From Bosea sp. BIWAKO-01 (GTDB lineage: Bacteria > Pseudomonadota > Alphaproteobacteria > Rhizobiales > Beijerinckiaceae): a DNA stretch of 64,000 nucleotides. The position numbers and the translations under genes were made by a program. The stretch is from positions 303,501-367,500 of the forward strand of contig NZ_BCQA01000002.1 in NCBI RefSeq assembly GCF_001748145.1, written 5' to 3'. Positions 52,258-61,541 of this stretch are shown here, in pieces. The notes under the pieces were generated by a model that was given only the letters and a program-made list of their open reading frames with translations, searched no databases and was not told the DNA's origin. Numbering within the stretch: position 1 is the first letter of the stretch; the number at the start of each line of letters is the position of its first letter.

Positions 52258-54429
52258 TTGCAAGCCCACCCCTTACCACCACCCTTGGAAACGCTCGCTG
52301 GAACTGTGGAGCGGGTGACCTTCCACAACGCCGAAAGCGGCTTTGTCGTGATCAGGGTGAAGGCGCGGGGCCGGCGCGATCTCGTGACCGTGGTGGGCCA
52401 CGCCGCAACGATCGGAGCGGGCGAGTTCGTTACGGCCTCGGGCATCTGGATTACCGATCGAACCCACGGTCTCCAGTTCAAGGCGCAGGTCATGAAGGCC
52501 ACGCCGCCGACCGGGGCGGAGGGCATCGAAAGATACCTCGCATCCGGGCAGATGCGGGGGATCGGCCCCGCCATGGCCAAGCGCATCGTGGCGCTTTTCG
52601 GGGCGGCCACCTTCGACATCATCGAGGCTCATCCGGATCGGCTGAAGGAGGTTGCCGGGATCGGTCCGAAGCGCGCCGAGCGCATCGTGGCGGGATGGGC
52701 GGAGCAGAAGGCCGTCAGGGAGATCATGATATTCCTTCACGCCCACGGCGTCGGGACAGCCCGGGCGGTCCGCATTTTTAAGACGTATGGGCATGAAGCC
52801 ATCGCCGTGATGACGGAAGACCCCTATCGGCTCGCCCGTGACATTCGCGGGATCGGCTTTCGCACAGCGGACTCGATCGCAGCAAAGCTCGGCATGAAGA
52901 AGACCGCGCCCCAGCGCTTGCGAGCTGGCGTTTCCTTTGCGCTTCAAGAGGCGACGGATGAAGGCCATTGCGGGTTGCCCCAGGACGCCCTCGTGAAGCT
53001 GGCCGAAAAGCTCCTGGAGGTCGATGCCGCTCTGATCAGAACCGCGATCCGGACCGAATTGGAGCGAGGTGACATTGTTTCGGACCGGATCGAAGACGCG
53101 CAGTGCGTTTTCCTGAAAGGTCTGCATGCTGCTGAACAGGCGATCGCGCGGCGTCTCGCTGATCTGGCTATTGGGCCTGTGCCATGGCCTGGGATCAATC
53201 TCGAAAAGGCTATGCCCTGGATCGAAAAGCGGACCGGCAAGGCATTGGCGGCTTCGCAGATCGAAGCGGTCCGTCTCGTGCTCGCGAGCAAGGTTGCGGT
53301 GGTCACTGGCGGCCCAGGCACAGGCAAGACGACACTTCTGGACGCCATCTTGCGCATTTTGGTCGCCAAGGGCGTGCGCGTGCTGCTGGCAGCCCCCACC
53401 GGACGCGCAGCCAAGCGGATGACGGAGCAGACCGGCATCGAGGCCAAAACCATCCATCGCCTGCTGGAGGTTGATCCGGCGAACGGCAGTTTCAAGAAGG
53501 GTCTCGAAAGTCCTCTCGACTGCCAGCTCCTGGTGGTCGACGAGACCAGCATGGTCGACGTACCACTGATGCACGCGCTGCTGAAAGCCGTTCCACACGG
53601 GGCAGGGCTTCTGCTGGTGGGCGATGTCGACCAACTGCCATCGGTCGGGCCAGGACAGGTTCTAGGCGACATCATCTCGTCCCAGGCCCTGCCGACCGCG
53701 CGCTTGACCGAGGTGTTCCGGCAGGCCGCAACCAGCCGGATCATCGTCAATGCCCACCGCATCAACCAGGGGCAAATGCCGGAATCCGCCGCGCCGCGGC
53801 AAGACAGCGACTACTTTTTCGTCGAGATCGACACGCCCGAAAACGGTGTCGCGAAGATTCGAGAGATCGTGCGTGATCGGATTGCAAGACGCTTCGGGCT
53901 CGATCCGATCGCTGATATCCAGGTCCTATGTCCAATGAACCGGGGACTGCTGGGGGCGCGCAATCTCAATGTTGAACTCCAGCGGGTCCTCAACCCGAAC
54001 CCTACGGCTTCGGTCGAGCGCTTCGGCTGGACCTTTGCGGTTGGCGATCGCGTTATGCAGACCGTAAATGACTACGACCGTGAGGTGTTCAACGGCGATC
54101 TCGGCATGGTGATGGGCATCGACGATGAGGAAGGCGAACTGACCGCCGAGTTCGACGGCCGGATCGTCAGCTATCCATTCGGTGAGCTCGATACGGTCGT
54201 GCTGGCCTACGCGACGACGATCCACAAATCACAGGGCTCGGAATACCCCGCCGTCGTCATTCCAGTGACGACCCAGCACTACATGATGTTGGCTCGCAAT
54301 CTTCTCTACACGGGCGTCACGCGGGGAAAACGGCTGGTCGTCATCGTGGGGCAGAAGCGCGCCCTGGCCATGGCGATCAGGGCGGGCGGAAAACGTCGAT
54401 GGACGAAATTGCGGGAGTGGATGGAGTAG
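52258..54429 (+). CDS. recD2: RecD2-like SF1B helicase
   Basis: A 723-residue helicase that unwinds DNA in the 5'-to-3' direction in the RecD2 family. The N-terminal OB-like part and tandem helix-hairpin-helix segments (QMRGIGPAMAKRI, EVAGIGPKRAERI, residues about 90-150) precede the motor with Walker A VVTGGPGTGKTT, Walker B LLVVDETSMVD, GDVDQLPSVGPGQVLGD and the C-terminal ATTIHKSQGSEYPAVV and YTGVTRGKR. The start is a TTG at 52258; no in-frame ATG is close. No recB or recC is near, as usual for RecD2. It precedes the third scpB remnant by about 100 bp. Confidence 0.93.
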   Translation: MQAHPLPPPLETLAGTVERVTFHNAESGFVVIRVKARGRRDLVTVVGHAATIGAGEFVTASGIWITDRTHGLQFKAQVMKATPPTGAEGIERYLASGQMRGIGPAMAKRIVALFGAATFDIIEAHPDRLKEVAGIGPKRAERIVAGWAEQKAVREIMIFLHAHGVGTARAVRIFKTYGHEAIAVMTEDPYRLARDIRGIGFRTADSIAAKLGMKKTAPQRLRAGVSFALQEATDEGHCGLPQDALVKLAEKLLEVDAALIRTAIRTELERGDIVSDRIEDAQCVFLKGLHAAEQAIARRLADLAIGPVPWPGINLEKAMPWIEKRTGKALAASQIEAVRLVLASKVAVVTGGPGTGKTTLLDAILRILVAKGVRVLLAAPTGRAAKRMTEQTGIEAKTIHRLLEVDPANGSFKKGLESPLDCQLLVVDETSMVDVPLMHALLKAVPHGAGLLLVGDVDQLPSVGPGQVLGDIISSQALPTARLTEVFRQAATSRIIVNAHRINQGQMPESAAPRQDSDYFFVEIDTPENGVAKIREIVRDRIARRFGLDPIADIQVLCPMNRGLLGARNLNVELQRVLNPNPTASVERFGWTFAVGDRVMQTVNDYDREVFNGDLGMVMGIDDEEGELTAEFDGRIVSYPFGELDTVVLAYATTIHKSQGSEYPAVVIPVTTQHYMMLARNLLYTGVTRGKRLVVIVGQKRALAMAIRAGGKRRWTKLREWME

Positions 54430-54534
54430 CTAGCCCTGCACAGCGGAGTTTTGGTCCGGCAGCGATGGCGCTCCGTATGGGCACGCCGACCAGTTGCTGG
54501 TTGGCTCATAAAGTCTGCGAGTGGGGAGAGGAAT

Positions 54535-54640
54535 ATGGCCTGCCAGGTGATCGCCGGCCCGCTTCAGCCAAAAGACCTTGTTGAGCTCGCTGCGGGTGAT
54601 CGGCTCCAGGGAGGCGTTTGCGGACAGAAACAGCATGGGT
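54535..54640 (-). pseudogene. scpB middle fragment, inverted, copy C part 1
   Basis: On the minus strand it reads MLFLSANASLEPITRSELNKVF followed by LKRAGDHL, spoken here as the counterpart of residues about 108-140 of the scpB product. It is inverted relative to part 2, which follows 65 bp away. No start or stop belongs to it. Confidence 0.75.
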
Positions 54641-54705
54641 CGCGGCGCTCGGCGCCGTCGTCTTCCCGCGGGCGCCATGAGAGGCGCGGCTCCACTGATC
54701 GCAAT

Positions 54706-54842
54706 TCCTGTCGGTGTTCGTTCTCGCCAGCCTGCGCGACCTGCCCGATCTCGAAAAGCTCGAGGATGCGGGCCTGCTGAGCAACGACACGCTGCTGGCT
54801 GAGGCGATTCCGACCGGCGGCGGCGACGACCTCCCCTTTGAT
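54706..54842 (+). pseudogene. scpB 3' fragment, copy C part 2
   Basis: It encodes LSVFVLASLRDLPDLEKLEDAG and then LLSNDTLLAEAIPTGGGDD, matching scpB codons about 170-213. It is in forward orientation, so copy C was split by an inversion or assembled from two pieces. Confidence 0.8.
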
Positions 54843-55009
54843 GACTCGGATCCGACCGCCCGTTGGGTTAGGCCGCTTCGCTTTCCGCGGGGCTAATGGG
54901 AACGATGCAGAAATAGTGGTTCGATCTTAGCGTACGATTTTAAGCAGCTACCGATCGCTGGTAAATGGTTCAAAGACTGGGCTCATCTCGCGGCTCGCCC
55001 AGTCCGGTG

Positions 55010-55315
55010 TCACGCAGCCCGGGCTCGACCCGGCGCAGCGCCCTTGCCCCGCACTTCGGCCTCCTCGAACTCGGCAGCGATGATCGCCCGATCGAGAGCG
55101 GTGCGCAGTGCCTTGGCGCATTCAAGTGTCAACTCAACGCCGGCGCGCGCTCCGGGGTCGAGGCTGGCATTGATAAAATCGAGCGTGATGACATCGGCCA
55201 AAGGCGCATGGCGCGCATGGTCGTAAGCTACCACCGCCTGAGTCAGCGGAAACCATTCGTTCCCGCGCTTCGCCATGCCCTCCGCCTGGACGATCTCGAC
55301 GATCGACGTGCACAT
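55010..55315 (-). CDS. DUF6295 family protein
   Basis: A 101-residue protein starting MCTSIVEIVQAEGMAKRGNEWF and continuing LTQAVVAYDHARHAPLADVI, the pattern of the small DUF6295 family, often found beside oxidoreductase or hydrolase genes. No catalytic function is known. The ATG at 55315 lies 11 bp downstream of the dienelactone hydrolase stop, so the two are probably one transcript. Confidence 0.75.
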   Translation of the reverse strand: MCTSIVEIVQAEGMAKRGNEWFPLTQAVVAYDHARHAPLADVITLDFINASLDPGARAGVELTLECAKALRTALDRAIIAAEFEEAEVRGKGAAPGRARAA

Positions 55316-55326
55316 GTCAGTGTCTC

Positions 55327-56076
55327 CTATTTCGCCAGATGGGTCTTGAAGAAGGCGAAAACCTTGCTCCAGCCATCCATCGCCGGCTCGGGCCGGTAGA
55401 TCGGCCGGTGCCAATAGAAGAAGCCGTGGCCGGCACCGTCGTAGCGGTGGAATTCGTAGCTCTTGCCGTGCTTCTTGAGTTCGGCCTCGTGCTGGTTCAC
55501 CTGCTCAGGACTCGGTGCCCGGTCGTCGTTGCCGAAGATGCCGATCAAGGGGCAGGAGAGGTCCTTCGTCAGGTCGATAGGCGCGACAGGCGTATTATCG
55601 TTGAGCTCCTCCGCGCCCATCACCACGCGACCACCCCAAAGCTCGGCGCAGGCGTCGACATTCTTTTTCCGGCAGGCGTAGATGAAGGCGTGCCGGCCGC
55701 CGGAGCAGGAGCCGAAGAGGCCAATCTTGCCATTATGCTCGGACTGCGCGCGCACCCAGTTCACGGCAGCTTCTGTATCGCCGACTACCTGGGCGTCGGG
55801 GACCCCGCCTTCGGCGCGCACCTTGGCGGCGACGTCGTCCGGATCGCCTCCACCAGCGCGCTCATACAGGTTTGCGCAGATCGCGAGATAGCCGTGATGC
55901 GCGAAGCGCCGCGTCGTCTCTATGTAAAACTCGCTCCAGCCTGGGAGATGGTGAACCAGTACCACGGCCGGAAAGGGGCCTTTCCCCTCCGGTTTGGCCA
56001 CGTAGGCGGTAATCGGGGTGCCCTTGTCTCCGCTGATCGTGACGTTGTCGCAGATCATGCCTCGGTAGAATGACAT
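55327..56076 (-). CDS. Dienelactone hydrolase family protein
   Basis: A 249-residue alpha/beta hydrolase. The nucleophile is Cys124 in LFGSCSGGRHA, Asp is in IFGNDDRAP and His in GAGHGFFYW, the Cys-Asp-His triad of dienelactone hydrolases. The ATG at 56076 (MSFYRGM) is preferred to upstream options. Such enzymes open lactone rings in aromatic degradation but also act on other esters; here there are no chlorocatechol genes, so the substrate is unknown. It is followed by the DUF6295 gene. Confidence 0.9.
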   Translation of the reverse strand: MSFYRGMICDNVTISGDKGTPITAYVAKPEGKGPFPAVVLVHHLPGWSEFYIETTRRFAHHGYLAICANLYERAGGGDPDDVAAKVRAEGGVPDAQVVGDTEAAVNWVRAQSEHNGKIGLFGSCSGGRHAFIYACRKKNVDACAELWGGRVVMGAEELNDNTPVAPIDLTKDLSCPLIGIFGNDDRAPSPEQVNQHEAELKKHGKSYEFHRYDGAGHGFFYWHRPIYRPEPAMDGWSKVFAFFKTHLAK

Positions 56077-56682
56077 TGGTATGCTCCACAGGCGCCAGCC
56101 CAGATCGTCCATGCGGTTGAATACTAACGTTTAGGCGATGCGCATGACAAACTCATGCGTCAGCAACGCTCCGGATGCCGGTTGGCGCGTTCGTTAGCAT
56201 CGTCGAGGTATTGACGATGCCACCTTTATCGCCCGCCCTCAGCCGATCACCCATTCAACTTATCGTTCCACCCCTGGGCAATTGCGACAATCAGGGCTCC
56301 TTCATCTCACGACCATGAAGCCCTTGAGGGGGGAGGTAACTAATCGGGAACGTGTTGCTGCTCGCGCGCCTTCCGCCTTTGCAGCAGCGCTTTCCCAGCC
56401 ATGTAGCCGGCCCAGACTGCGCCGAACTGCCTGGCGGCCAGCACTCTGTCTGTTCTGGCTCGCCCTGCGATGATCCGTTATCATCCACGGGCATGCCGCT
56501 CTCTGGGCGGGCCCTCGCCAAAGCCCTTCCCCGGACCACGCTTTCGGCGCGCGCAGGGTCGTTCTGCGGATCGCGCGCTCGGCCGGTCGCAGCGCGTTCC
56601 GGCGCAACATGGAGACCACCAGGGCGACCCTTCAGCGAGCGACATGCCTCAGATCAGAAGCCGCGCAGAGCAGGAGGTAACC
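56077..56682. other. Region without a supported gene
   Basis: The 606 bases between the hydrolase start and the CBS gene contain no recognisable gene; the frames present have Arg- and Pro-rich composition. The promoters of both neighbours must lie here. Confidence 0.45.
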
Positions 56683-57144
56683 ATGCTCGTTCGTGACGCT
56701 ATGACCGCTCATGCGGAATGGATCTCTCCGGACATCTCGCTGGCCGAGGTCGCGCGCAAGATGCGCGACGCGGACATCGGGTGCCTCCCGGTGGGAGAAA
56801 ATGATCGCCTTATCGGAATGATTACCGACAGAGACCTGGCCTGCCGTGGCTGCGCCGAGGGGGCCGATCCCAACACGACAGAGGCGAGAAAGGTCATGAC
56901 GGCCGGCATCACCTGGTGCTTCGAGGATGATGACGTCAGGGATGCGACGCGCCGCATGGCGGAGAAACAGATCCATCACGTGCCGGTGATGAACCGGGAG
57001 AAGCGGATGATCGGTATCCTCTCCCTGTCGGATTTGGCGCTGAAAGCGCCGATGGACCTGTTCGCTGAGGTATCGCAGCTTGTGGCACGCGACGCATCGC
57101 GTCACGCCTCGGCACCTTGGCCCACTAGCTTCCATGGGGGCTGA
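56683..57144 (+). CDS. CBS-domain pair protein
   Basis: A 153-residue protein consisting of two CBS domains (residues about 8-60 and 75-130), a nucleotide-binding module. Each has the typical motif, IGCLPVGENDRLIGMITDRDL and HHVPVMNREKRMIGILSLSDL. CAGGAGGTAACC precedes the ATG at 56683. Stand-alone CBS proteins often sense adenosyl ligands or redox state and regulate partner enzymes. No partner is evident. Confidence 0.92.
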   Translation: MLVRDAMTAHAEWISPDISLAEVARKMRDADIGCLPVGENDRLIGMITDRDLACRGCAEGADPNTTEARKVMTAGITWCFEDDDVRDATRRMAEKQIHHVPVMNREKRMIGILSLSDLALKAPMDLFAEVSQLVARDASRHASAPWPTSFHGG

Positions 57145-57935
57145 TCGCGACGACAGGTGGTCAGGGTGAGCAGCGACAGGTCGCGCAAGCCCGCTTTCTC
57201 GCGCGAAGGCGAATTGGCGAATGTGCTCATCCTGATGATGTGGGGCGGCATCCGCCTCGGCTGATCGTCGACACGGCCCGGAACTCCTGTTGGCGCGATC
57301 ACGGTATTGTTTCTGTTCCTGCTCGTGACGCTCGACATGTGCGAGGAGTTGTTACTGCGCTGTGCCGGTAGACAGAATGAGCGGAAGCGGCACATGAGGC
57401 TGACTTCACCGCAAAGGACGGCGATTACAACTTGGATGAGGATCACCAAGACGACGACGACTATTATCATTGACTGGCGTCGCGCCTTGGACCGCCAATC
57501 GCCATGGGTCGCTGGGTGACGGCATGACTGGTCACTGTCCCAGAGCAAGTGTCCGCTGGTTTCGAAATAGCGCCGGGAAAGAAGCGGCGGCCGGGACACA
57601 TAGGGAGCCCGCTCGGCCTGCTTTCGGGGAGCGATCAGGCTTACCAATCCCCGTCGGAAACGTCCGGAATCTGGCTTGACACCAATGCAGCCGATGGCGC
57701 AAGGCCGTCGGGTAGCTGCACTGCGAGACCCACCACCGAGATGGGTGCTATGCGGCCCTGCCGCATCCTTATGGTCCTTCGACGCACTGGCACGCAGCTA
57801 GGGGAACCGGACTTCGCCGCATTCGTGATGTTCAAACCCGTAGTGGTCGAACAGCAGTTCGTGCACATTGTTGTGCGGGACGCCCGCTACGCCACGACCA
57901 TGTAGTGAACCGGACGCAGCCCGAGGGCCCACTCC
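57145..57935. other. Region without a supported gene
   Basis: About 790 bases without a convincing gene. A 32-codon frame (GTG at 57,166 to 57,264) has a helical sequence, ELANVLILMMWGG, but no supporting context. The region appears non-coding or decayed. Confidence 0.4.
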
Positions 57936-58973
57936 ATGAGCGAACCCACTCCGCGCGGCACCGATCCGGATGCCGGCGAGGCTTACGTCTCGACGGGCTC
58001 CCTGCCCGCGCGCGACCAGGTGATTGCGCTGGTCACGGCGGCCCACGGGCGGTTCACCCGCGAGGCCAGCGGCAAGATCGCCGACTACATCCCCGCGCTG
58101 GCCGAGGCCGACCCGGCGCACTTCGGCATCTGCGTGACCAACGCGCGCGGCGAGACCTTCGCGGTGGGCGAGGCCGACCACTCCTTCTCGATCCAGAGCG
58201 TGTCCAAGCCCTTCGTCTTCGCGCTCGTGTGTGAGGCGCTCGGCCCGGACGAGGGCGAGCGCCTGCTCGGCGTGGATGCCACGGGGCAGCCCTTCAATTC
58301 CGTCATGGCGATCGAACTGCGCGCCAACCGCACGACCAACCCCATGGTAAATTCCGGCGCGATCGCTACCACGAGCCTTGTCGCCGGCGCGTCGGCGGAG
58401 GACCGCTGGAGCCGCGTGCGCGACGGCCTGTCGCGCTTTGCGGGTCGCAGGCTCGAACTCGACGAGCGTGTATACGCGTCGGAGGCTGCTACGAACGAGC
58501 GCAACGCCGGTATCGCGCACCTGCTGCGCGGCTACGGCCGCATCTACTGCGACCCCGACGAGGCCATCGAGGTCTATACCCGGCAGTGCTCGCTGCTCGT
58601 CACGGCACGCGATCTGGCGACAATGGGTGCAACGCTTGCCGCGGGCGGCGTCAATCCGGCAACCGGCGAGCGCGTGGTCTCGGCCGGCACCTGCCGGCAC
58701 GTTCTTGCCGTGATGGCCACCGCGGGGCTTTATGAACACTCTGGACACTGGCTCTTCGACGTCGGCTTGCCCGGAAAGAGCGGCGTCAGTGGCGGCATCA
58801 TCACCGTTGCGCCCGGCAAGGGCGCGCTGGCCACGTACTCGCCACCGCTGGACGAGGCGGGCAACAGTGTTCGCGGGCTGCTCGCCACCCGCTTCCTGTC
58901 GGAGCGGCTCGGGCTGAACCTGTTCGTGTCCGCACCGGTCGAGCGAGGAGGTGCCTCGCGCGCGCAGTCTTGA
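57936..58973 (+). CDS. glsA: Glutaminase A
   Basis: A 345-residue serine-dependent beta-lactamase-like glutaminase that hydrolyses L-glutamine to glutamate and ammonia. The catalytic Ser88-x-x-Lys91 in IQSVSKPF is intact, as are NPMVNSGAIA, GLYEHSGHWLFDVGLPGKSGVSGGI and a long C-terminus. About 30 residues longer than the E. coli enzyme. It is followed by a DUF533 gene and no transporter. Base use is even higher in GC than its surroundings. Confidence 0.95.
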   Translation: MSEPTPRGTDPDAGEAYVSTGSLPARDQVIALVTAAHGRFTREASGKIADYIPALAEADPAHFGICVTNARGETFAVGEADHSFSIQSVSKPFVFALVCEALGPDEGERLLGVDATGQPFNSVMAIELRANRTTNPMVNSGAIATTSLVAGASAEDRWSRVRDGLSRFAGRRLELDERVYASEAATNERNAGIAHLLRGYGRIYCDPDEAIEVYTRQCSLLVTARDLATMGATLAAGGVNPATGERVVSAGTCRHVLAVMATAGLYEHSGHWLFDVGLPGKSGVSGGIITVAPGKGALATYSPPLDEAGNSVRGLLATRFLSERLGLNLFVSAPVERGGASRAQS

Positions 58974-59115
58974 CCGCTTCCGGGCGCGTCAGCGCCGTAG
59001 AATTTGTAAGTTCACCCTCAGCTCCGCCAAGCTGTTTCAGCGCACCCTGAAATGACGGAATGCCCGCCGCCGCCGGGCTAGCGGACAAGGCGGCCACACT
59101 CCCGCGCCGCCTCCG

Positions 59116-59727
59116 TTGCCGAACGGTCTGGGCGGGCTGCTCGAACAACTCGCTGGAGCGTCCACGGGCGCCGCGCGTCCGGGCGCAGGCCCTGCGTCGG
59201 GCGGAACCGGGCTCGATGCGATCATCGGGGGCCTCGCCTCGGCGTTGGGCGGGGCTGCCGCCGGGTTCGGTGGCGCCAAAGCTGAGCCGGCCGGGACGGG
59301 CGGGTCGTTCGGGGATGTGCTCAATCAATCGTTGCAGAATGCCGGGGAGCCCAATGTCGCGCCCAAGCCGCAGCAAGAGGCCGCCGCGGGCCTCATGCTC
59401 AAAGCCATGCTGCAGGCGGCGAAGTGCGACGGCGAACTCGATGATGGCGAAAGGCAGAAGATCCTGGGAGCGCTTGGTGACGCCTCGCCGCAGGACATGG
59501 ACTTCGTGAACCGCGAGCTCGCTGCGCCGGTCGACGTGGCGGGCCTCGTGAAGCAGGTGCCGAAGGGCCTTGAGCAGCAAGTCTATACGGTATCTGTTCT
59601 CGGCATTGACCTCGACAGCCAGGCGGAGGCCAAGTACCTCGCGAGCCTCGGCCAGGCGCTCGGGCTCCAGCCTGCCCAGATGAACGCGCTCCATGCAAAG
59701 CTCAGCGTCCCTGCGCTTTTCGGCTGA
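59116..59727 (+). CDS. DUF533 (TerB/YebE-like) protein, N-terminus uncertain
   Basis: A protein of about 203 residues with a low-complexity Gly/Ala-rich N-terminal part (LGGLLEQLAGASTG) and a C-terminal TerB-like helical domain (GLMLKAMLQAAKCDGELDDGERQKI to the end), where DGELDDGE is a metal-binding-type loop. The only start codon is a TTG at 59116, and the frame continues upstream to 59055 without ATG, where PPPLPNGLGG would normally be preceded by a real N-terminus. It may therefore have lost its 5' end. Confidence 0.7.
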   Translation: MPNGLGGLLEQLAGASTGAARPGAGPASGGTGLDAIIGGLASALGGAAAGFGGAKAEPAGTGGSFGDVLNQSLQNAGEPNVAPKPQQEAAAGLMLKAMLQAAKCDGELDDGERQKILGALGDASPQDMDFVNRELAAPVDVAGLVKQVPKGLEQQVYTVSVLGIDLDSQAEAKYLASLGQALGLQPAQMNALHAKLSVPALFG

Positions 59728-59904
59728 TCGCGACGCGATTGTTGATGCAATTCGTCGGGGGGCCTTCGAAACGTTCCAGCACTACTTTGGCGCCGAGGCC
59801 AACAATCCACTAAGAATCAAGCTGGACCTCTCGGCGGGGACGGATCAGTTTTCCCGGGCGCGATCGAGACACGCTATCCGTAAGGACAGCAGAAAGAACC
59901 GACC

Positions 59905-60603
59905 TTAGGAAACCATTTGGAGGGAAGGCTCGGCATCGTTCAACATGTAACCGCGTCCCCAAACCGTAGCGATGTAGTTCGTTCCTCCTGATGCGTCTGC
60001 AAGTTTCCGTCTCACCTTGCAGATGAAAACGTCCACGATCTTGAGTTCGGGTTCGTCCATCCCACCGTAAAGGTGATTGAGGATCATTTCTTTTGACAGA
60101 GTGAACCCACGGCGGCTCGCCAGGAACGCAACGATCTCATATTCCTTGCCAGTCAAGCGAACTGGCTTTCCGGCAACGTCAACCGTTTTTGAATCCAGAT
60201 CGATGCAGAGATCTCCGACCCTGACAGCGCGGTGTTCGGTCCCGCTACAGCGACGCACCAAAGTCCGCAGGCGGGCAAGAAATTCGTCTCGGTGGAATGG
60301 CTTTGTCAGGTAGTCATCCGCCCCTGCAATCAGCGAACGGACCTTCTGTTGAATCTCATTGATACCCGAGAGGATCATCAAGGGAGTTTTGATGGAGGAT
60401 GCACGGAGTTTCGTGAGCACCTCTATGCCTGGCATGTCTGGCAAGCCGAGGTCTAGAACTATCAGGTCATACGGCACTGCCTGAGCGAGCGCGAGGCCAT
60501 CGGCTCCATAGGTTGTCTTGGTGATCTCGATGTTCTCCAGCCTGAGAAACATCTCGATGCTCTGCGCGATCGATGCGTCGTCCTCGATTAACAAAACGCG
60601 CAT
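59905..60603 (-). CDS. CtrA-like response regulator (accessory paralogue)
   Basis: A 232-residue OmpR-type response regulator. The receiver domain has Asp51 in LIVLDLGLPD and TKPF near residue 100. The DNA-binding domain contains KEYEIVAFLASRRGFTLSKE and NHLYGGMDEPELKIVDVF, almost identical to CtrA of alphaproteobacteria. In other parts it diverges, so this is probably a plasmid-borne paralogue rather than the cell-cycle master. It has no kinase nearby. Confidence 0.88.
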   Translation of the reverse strand: MRVLLIEDDASIAQSIEMFLRLENIEITKTTYGADGLALAQAVPYDLIVLDLGLPDMPGIEVLTKLRASSIKTPLMILSGINEIQQKVRSLIAGADDYLTKPFHRDEFLARLRTLVRRCSGTEHRAVRVGDLCIDLDSKTVDVAGKPVRLTGKEYEIVAFLASRRGFTLSKEMILNHLYGGMDEPELKIVDVFICKVRRKLADASGGTNYIATVWGRGYMLNDAEPSLQMVS

Positions 60604-60670
60604 AGTAAACTCCGTTTCGCTGCGGATAATTTCGCTAGGATGGCTGAAGTATGGTTAATAATTCAACATT

Positions 60671-61506
60671 TTAACGATGCATCTTCAAAATTCGCGGCGT
60701 CTTCGCAAACGTCCGCAAGTATCCGCGGAGGGCTCTGAATAGAGCTGACGGTCTCGGCGATGCAGACGGCGGCGAGAAGGTCATGTCGTGTGGCGACAGG
60801 TGGAAGTCCTTGGGGCGGCCGAACATGCGCTCGATGGCGTTTCGGTCGTAGTAGAGCAAAGGTGAGAAGCAGTTCTTCCAGCGCCAGTCAGCTTTGGGTG
60901 GGAAATTCGGCATCGTGCCATTCTCCTCGACCTGCCGGAGAATGGCGTTGCTGTCGTAGCCTCTGTCGCCGTGCAGGGTGCGGGCAGCTGGCATCTGCTT
61001 CACCAAGGCCGCGCCTGACGCACAATCAGCGCCCTGGCCGCTGGTGAGCTGAAAGGCGATGGGCCGACAGTCGCGATTGGTCAACGCGTGGATTCTGGTT
61101 GTGCGCTGGCCGCGCAACCGGTCGCTGGCCTGGTTCCGCTCCCCCTATTCCGCCAGACGCCGAGCGGTGCGCCCCACGGCGGAGGAACCGATCAGCACCT
61201 GTGCCGGAGGGCCGCCTGCGCTCGCCAGGGCATGGAAGAGGTCTATGCAGAGGCCCTTGCGGCCCAGCGGACATAGAAGCTGCAGAGCGTCTTGCGTGGT
61301 CCGTAGTCGGGCGGCGCATCGATCCAGCGCCGGCCGGACTTCCGAACATGGACGATGCCGCTGATCACCCTGCGGTCATCAACACGCGGCTTACCCCCCC
61401 GTATCAGTCATCAAATGCGGCTCGATCCGCGCGAATTGCGCGTTCGTGAGCCAGAAGCGATTCAGATCCATCCACGGCTTCGTCCCGGAAGCCGTGGATC
61501 GCGCCG
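60671..61506 (-). mobile_element. Decayed IS5-family element
   Basis: The transposase reads in several frames on the minus strand: an N-terminal part near 61,440-61,250 (AQFARIEPHLM, RRVISGIVHVRKSGRRW, and YGPRKTL), then a middle part, and the C-terminal piece 60,671-61,117 with HGDRGYDSNA and NAIERMFGRPKDF. Frameshifts separate them and a stop interrupts the N-terminus. No clear terminal repeats were found; the hairpin ATCCACGGCTT/AAGCCGTGGAT at 61,470-61,499 may mark an end. Confidence 0.8.
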
Positions 61507-61541
61507 AGCCGACGAGGCCAACCGCTTTATGGGTCCGAACC

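Noticed and set aside
57166..57264. 32-codon gene (VSSDRSRKP...)
   Set aside because: No conserved neighbour or clear ribosome site; too short to support.
60655..60674. Possible CtrA box (TTAA pair) before the CtrA-like gene
   Set aside because: The TTAA copies are 12 bp apart, not the 7 bp of the CtrA consensus.
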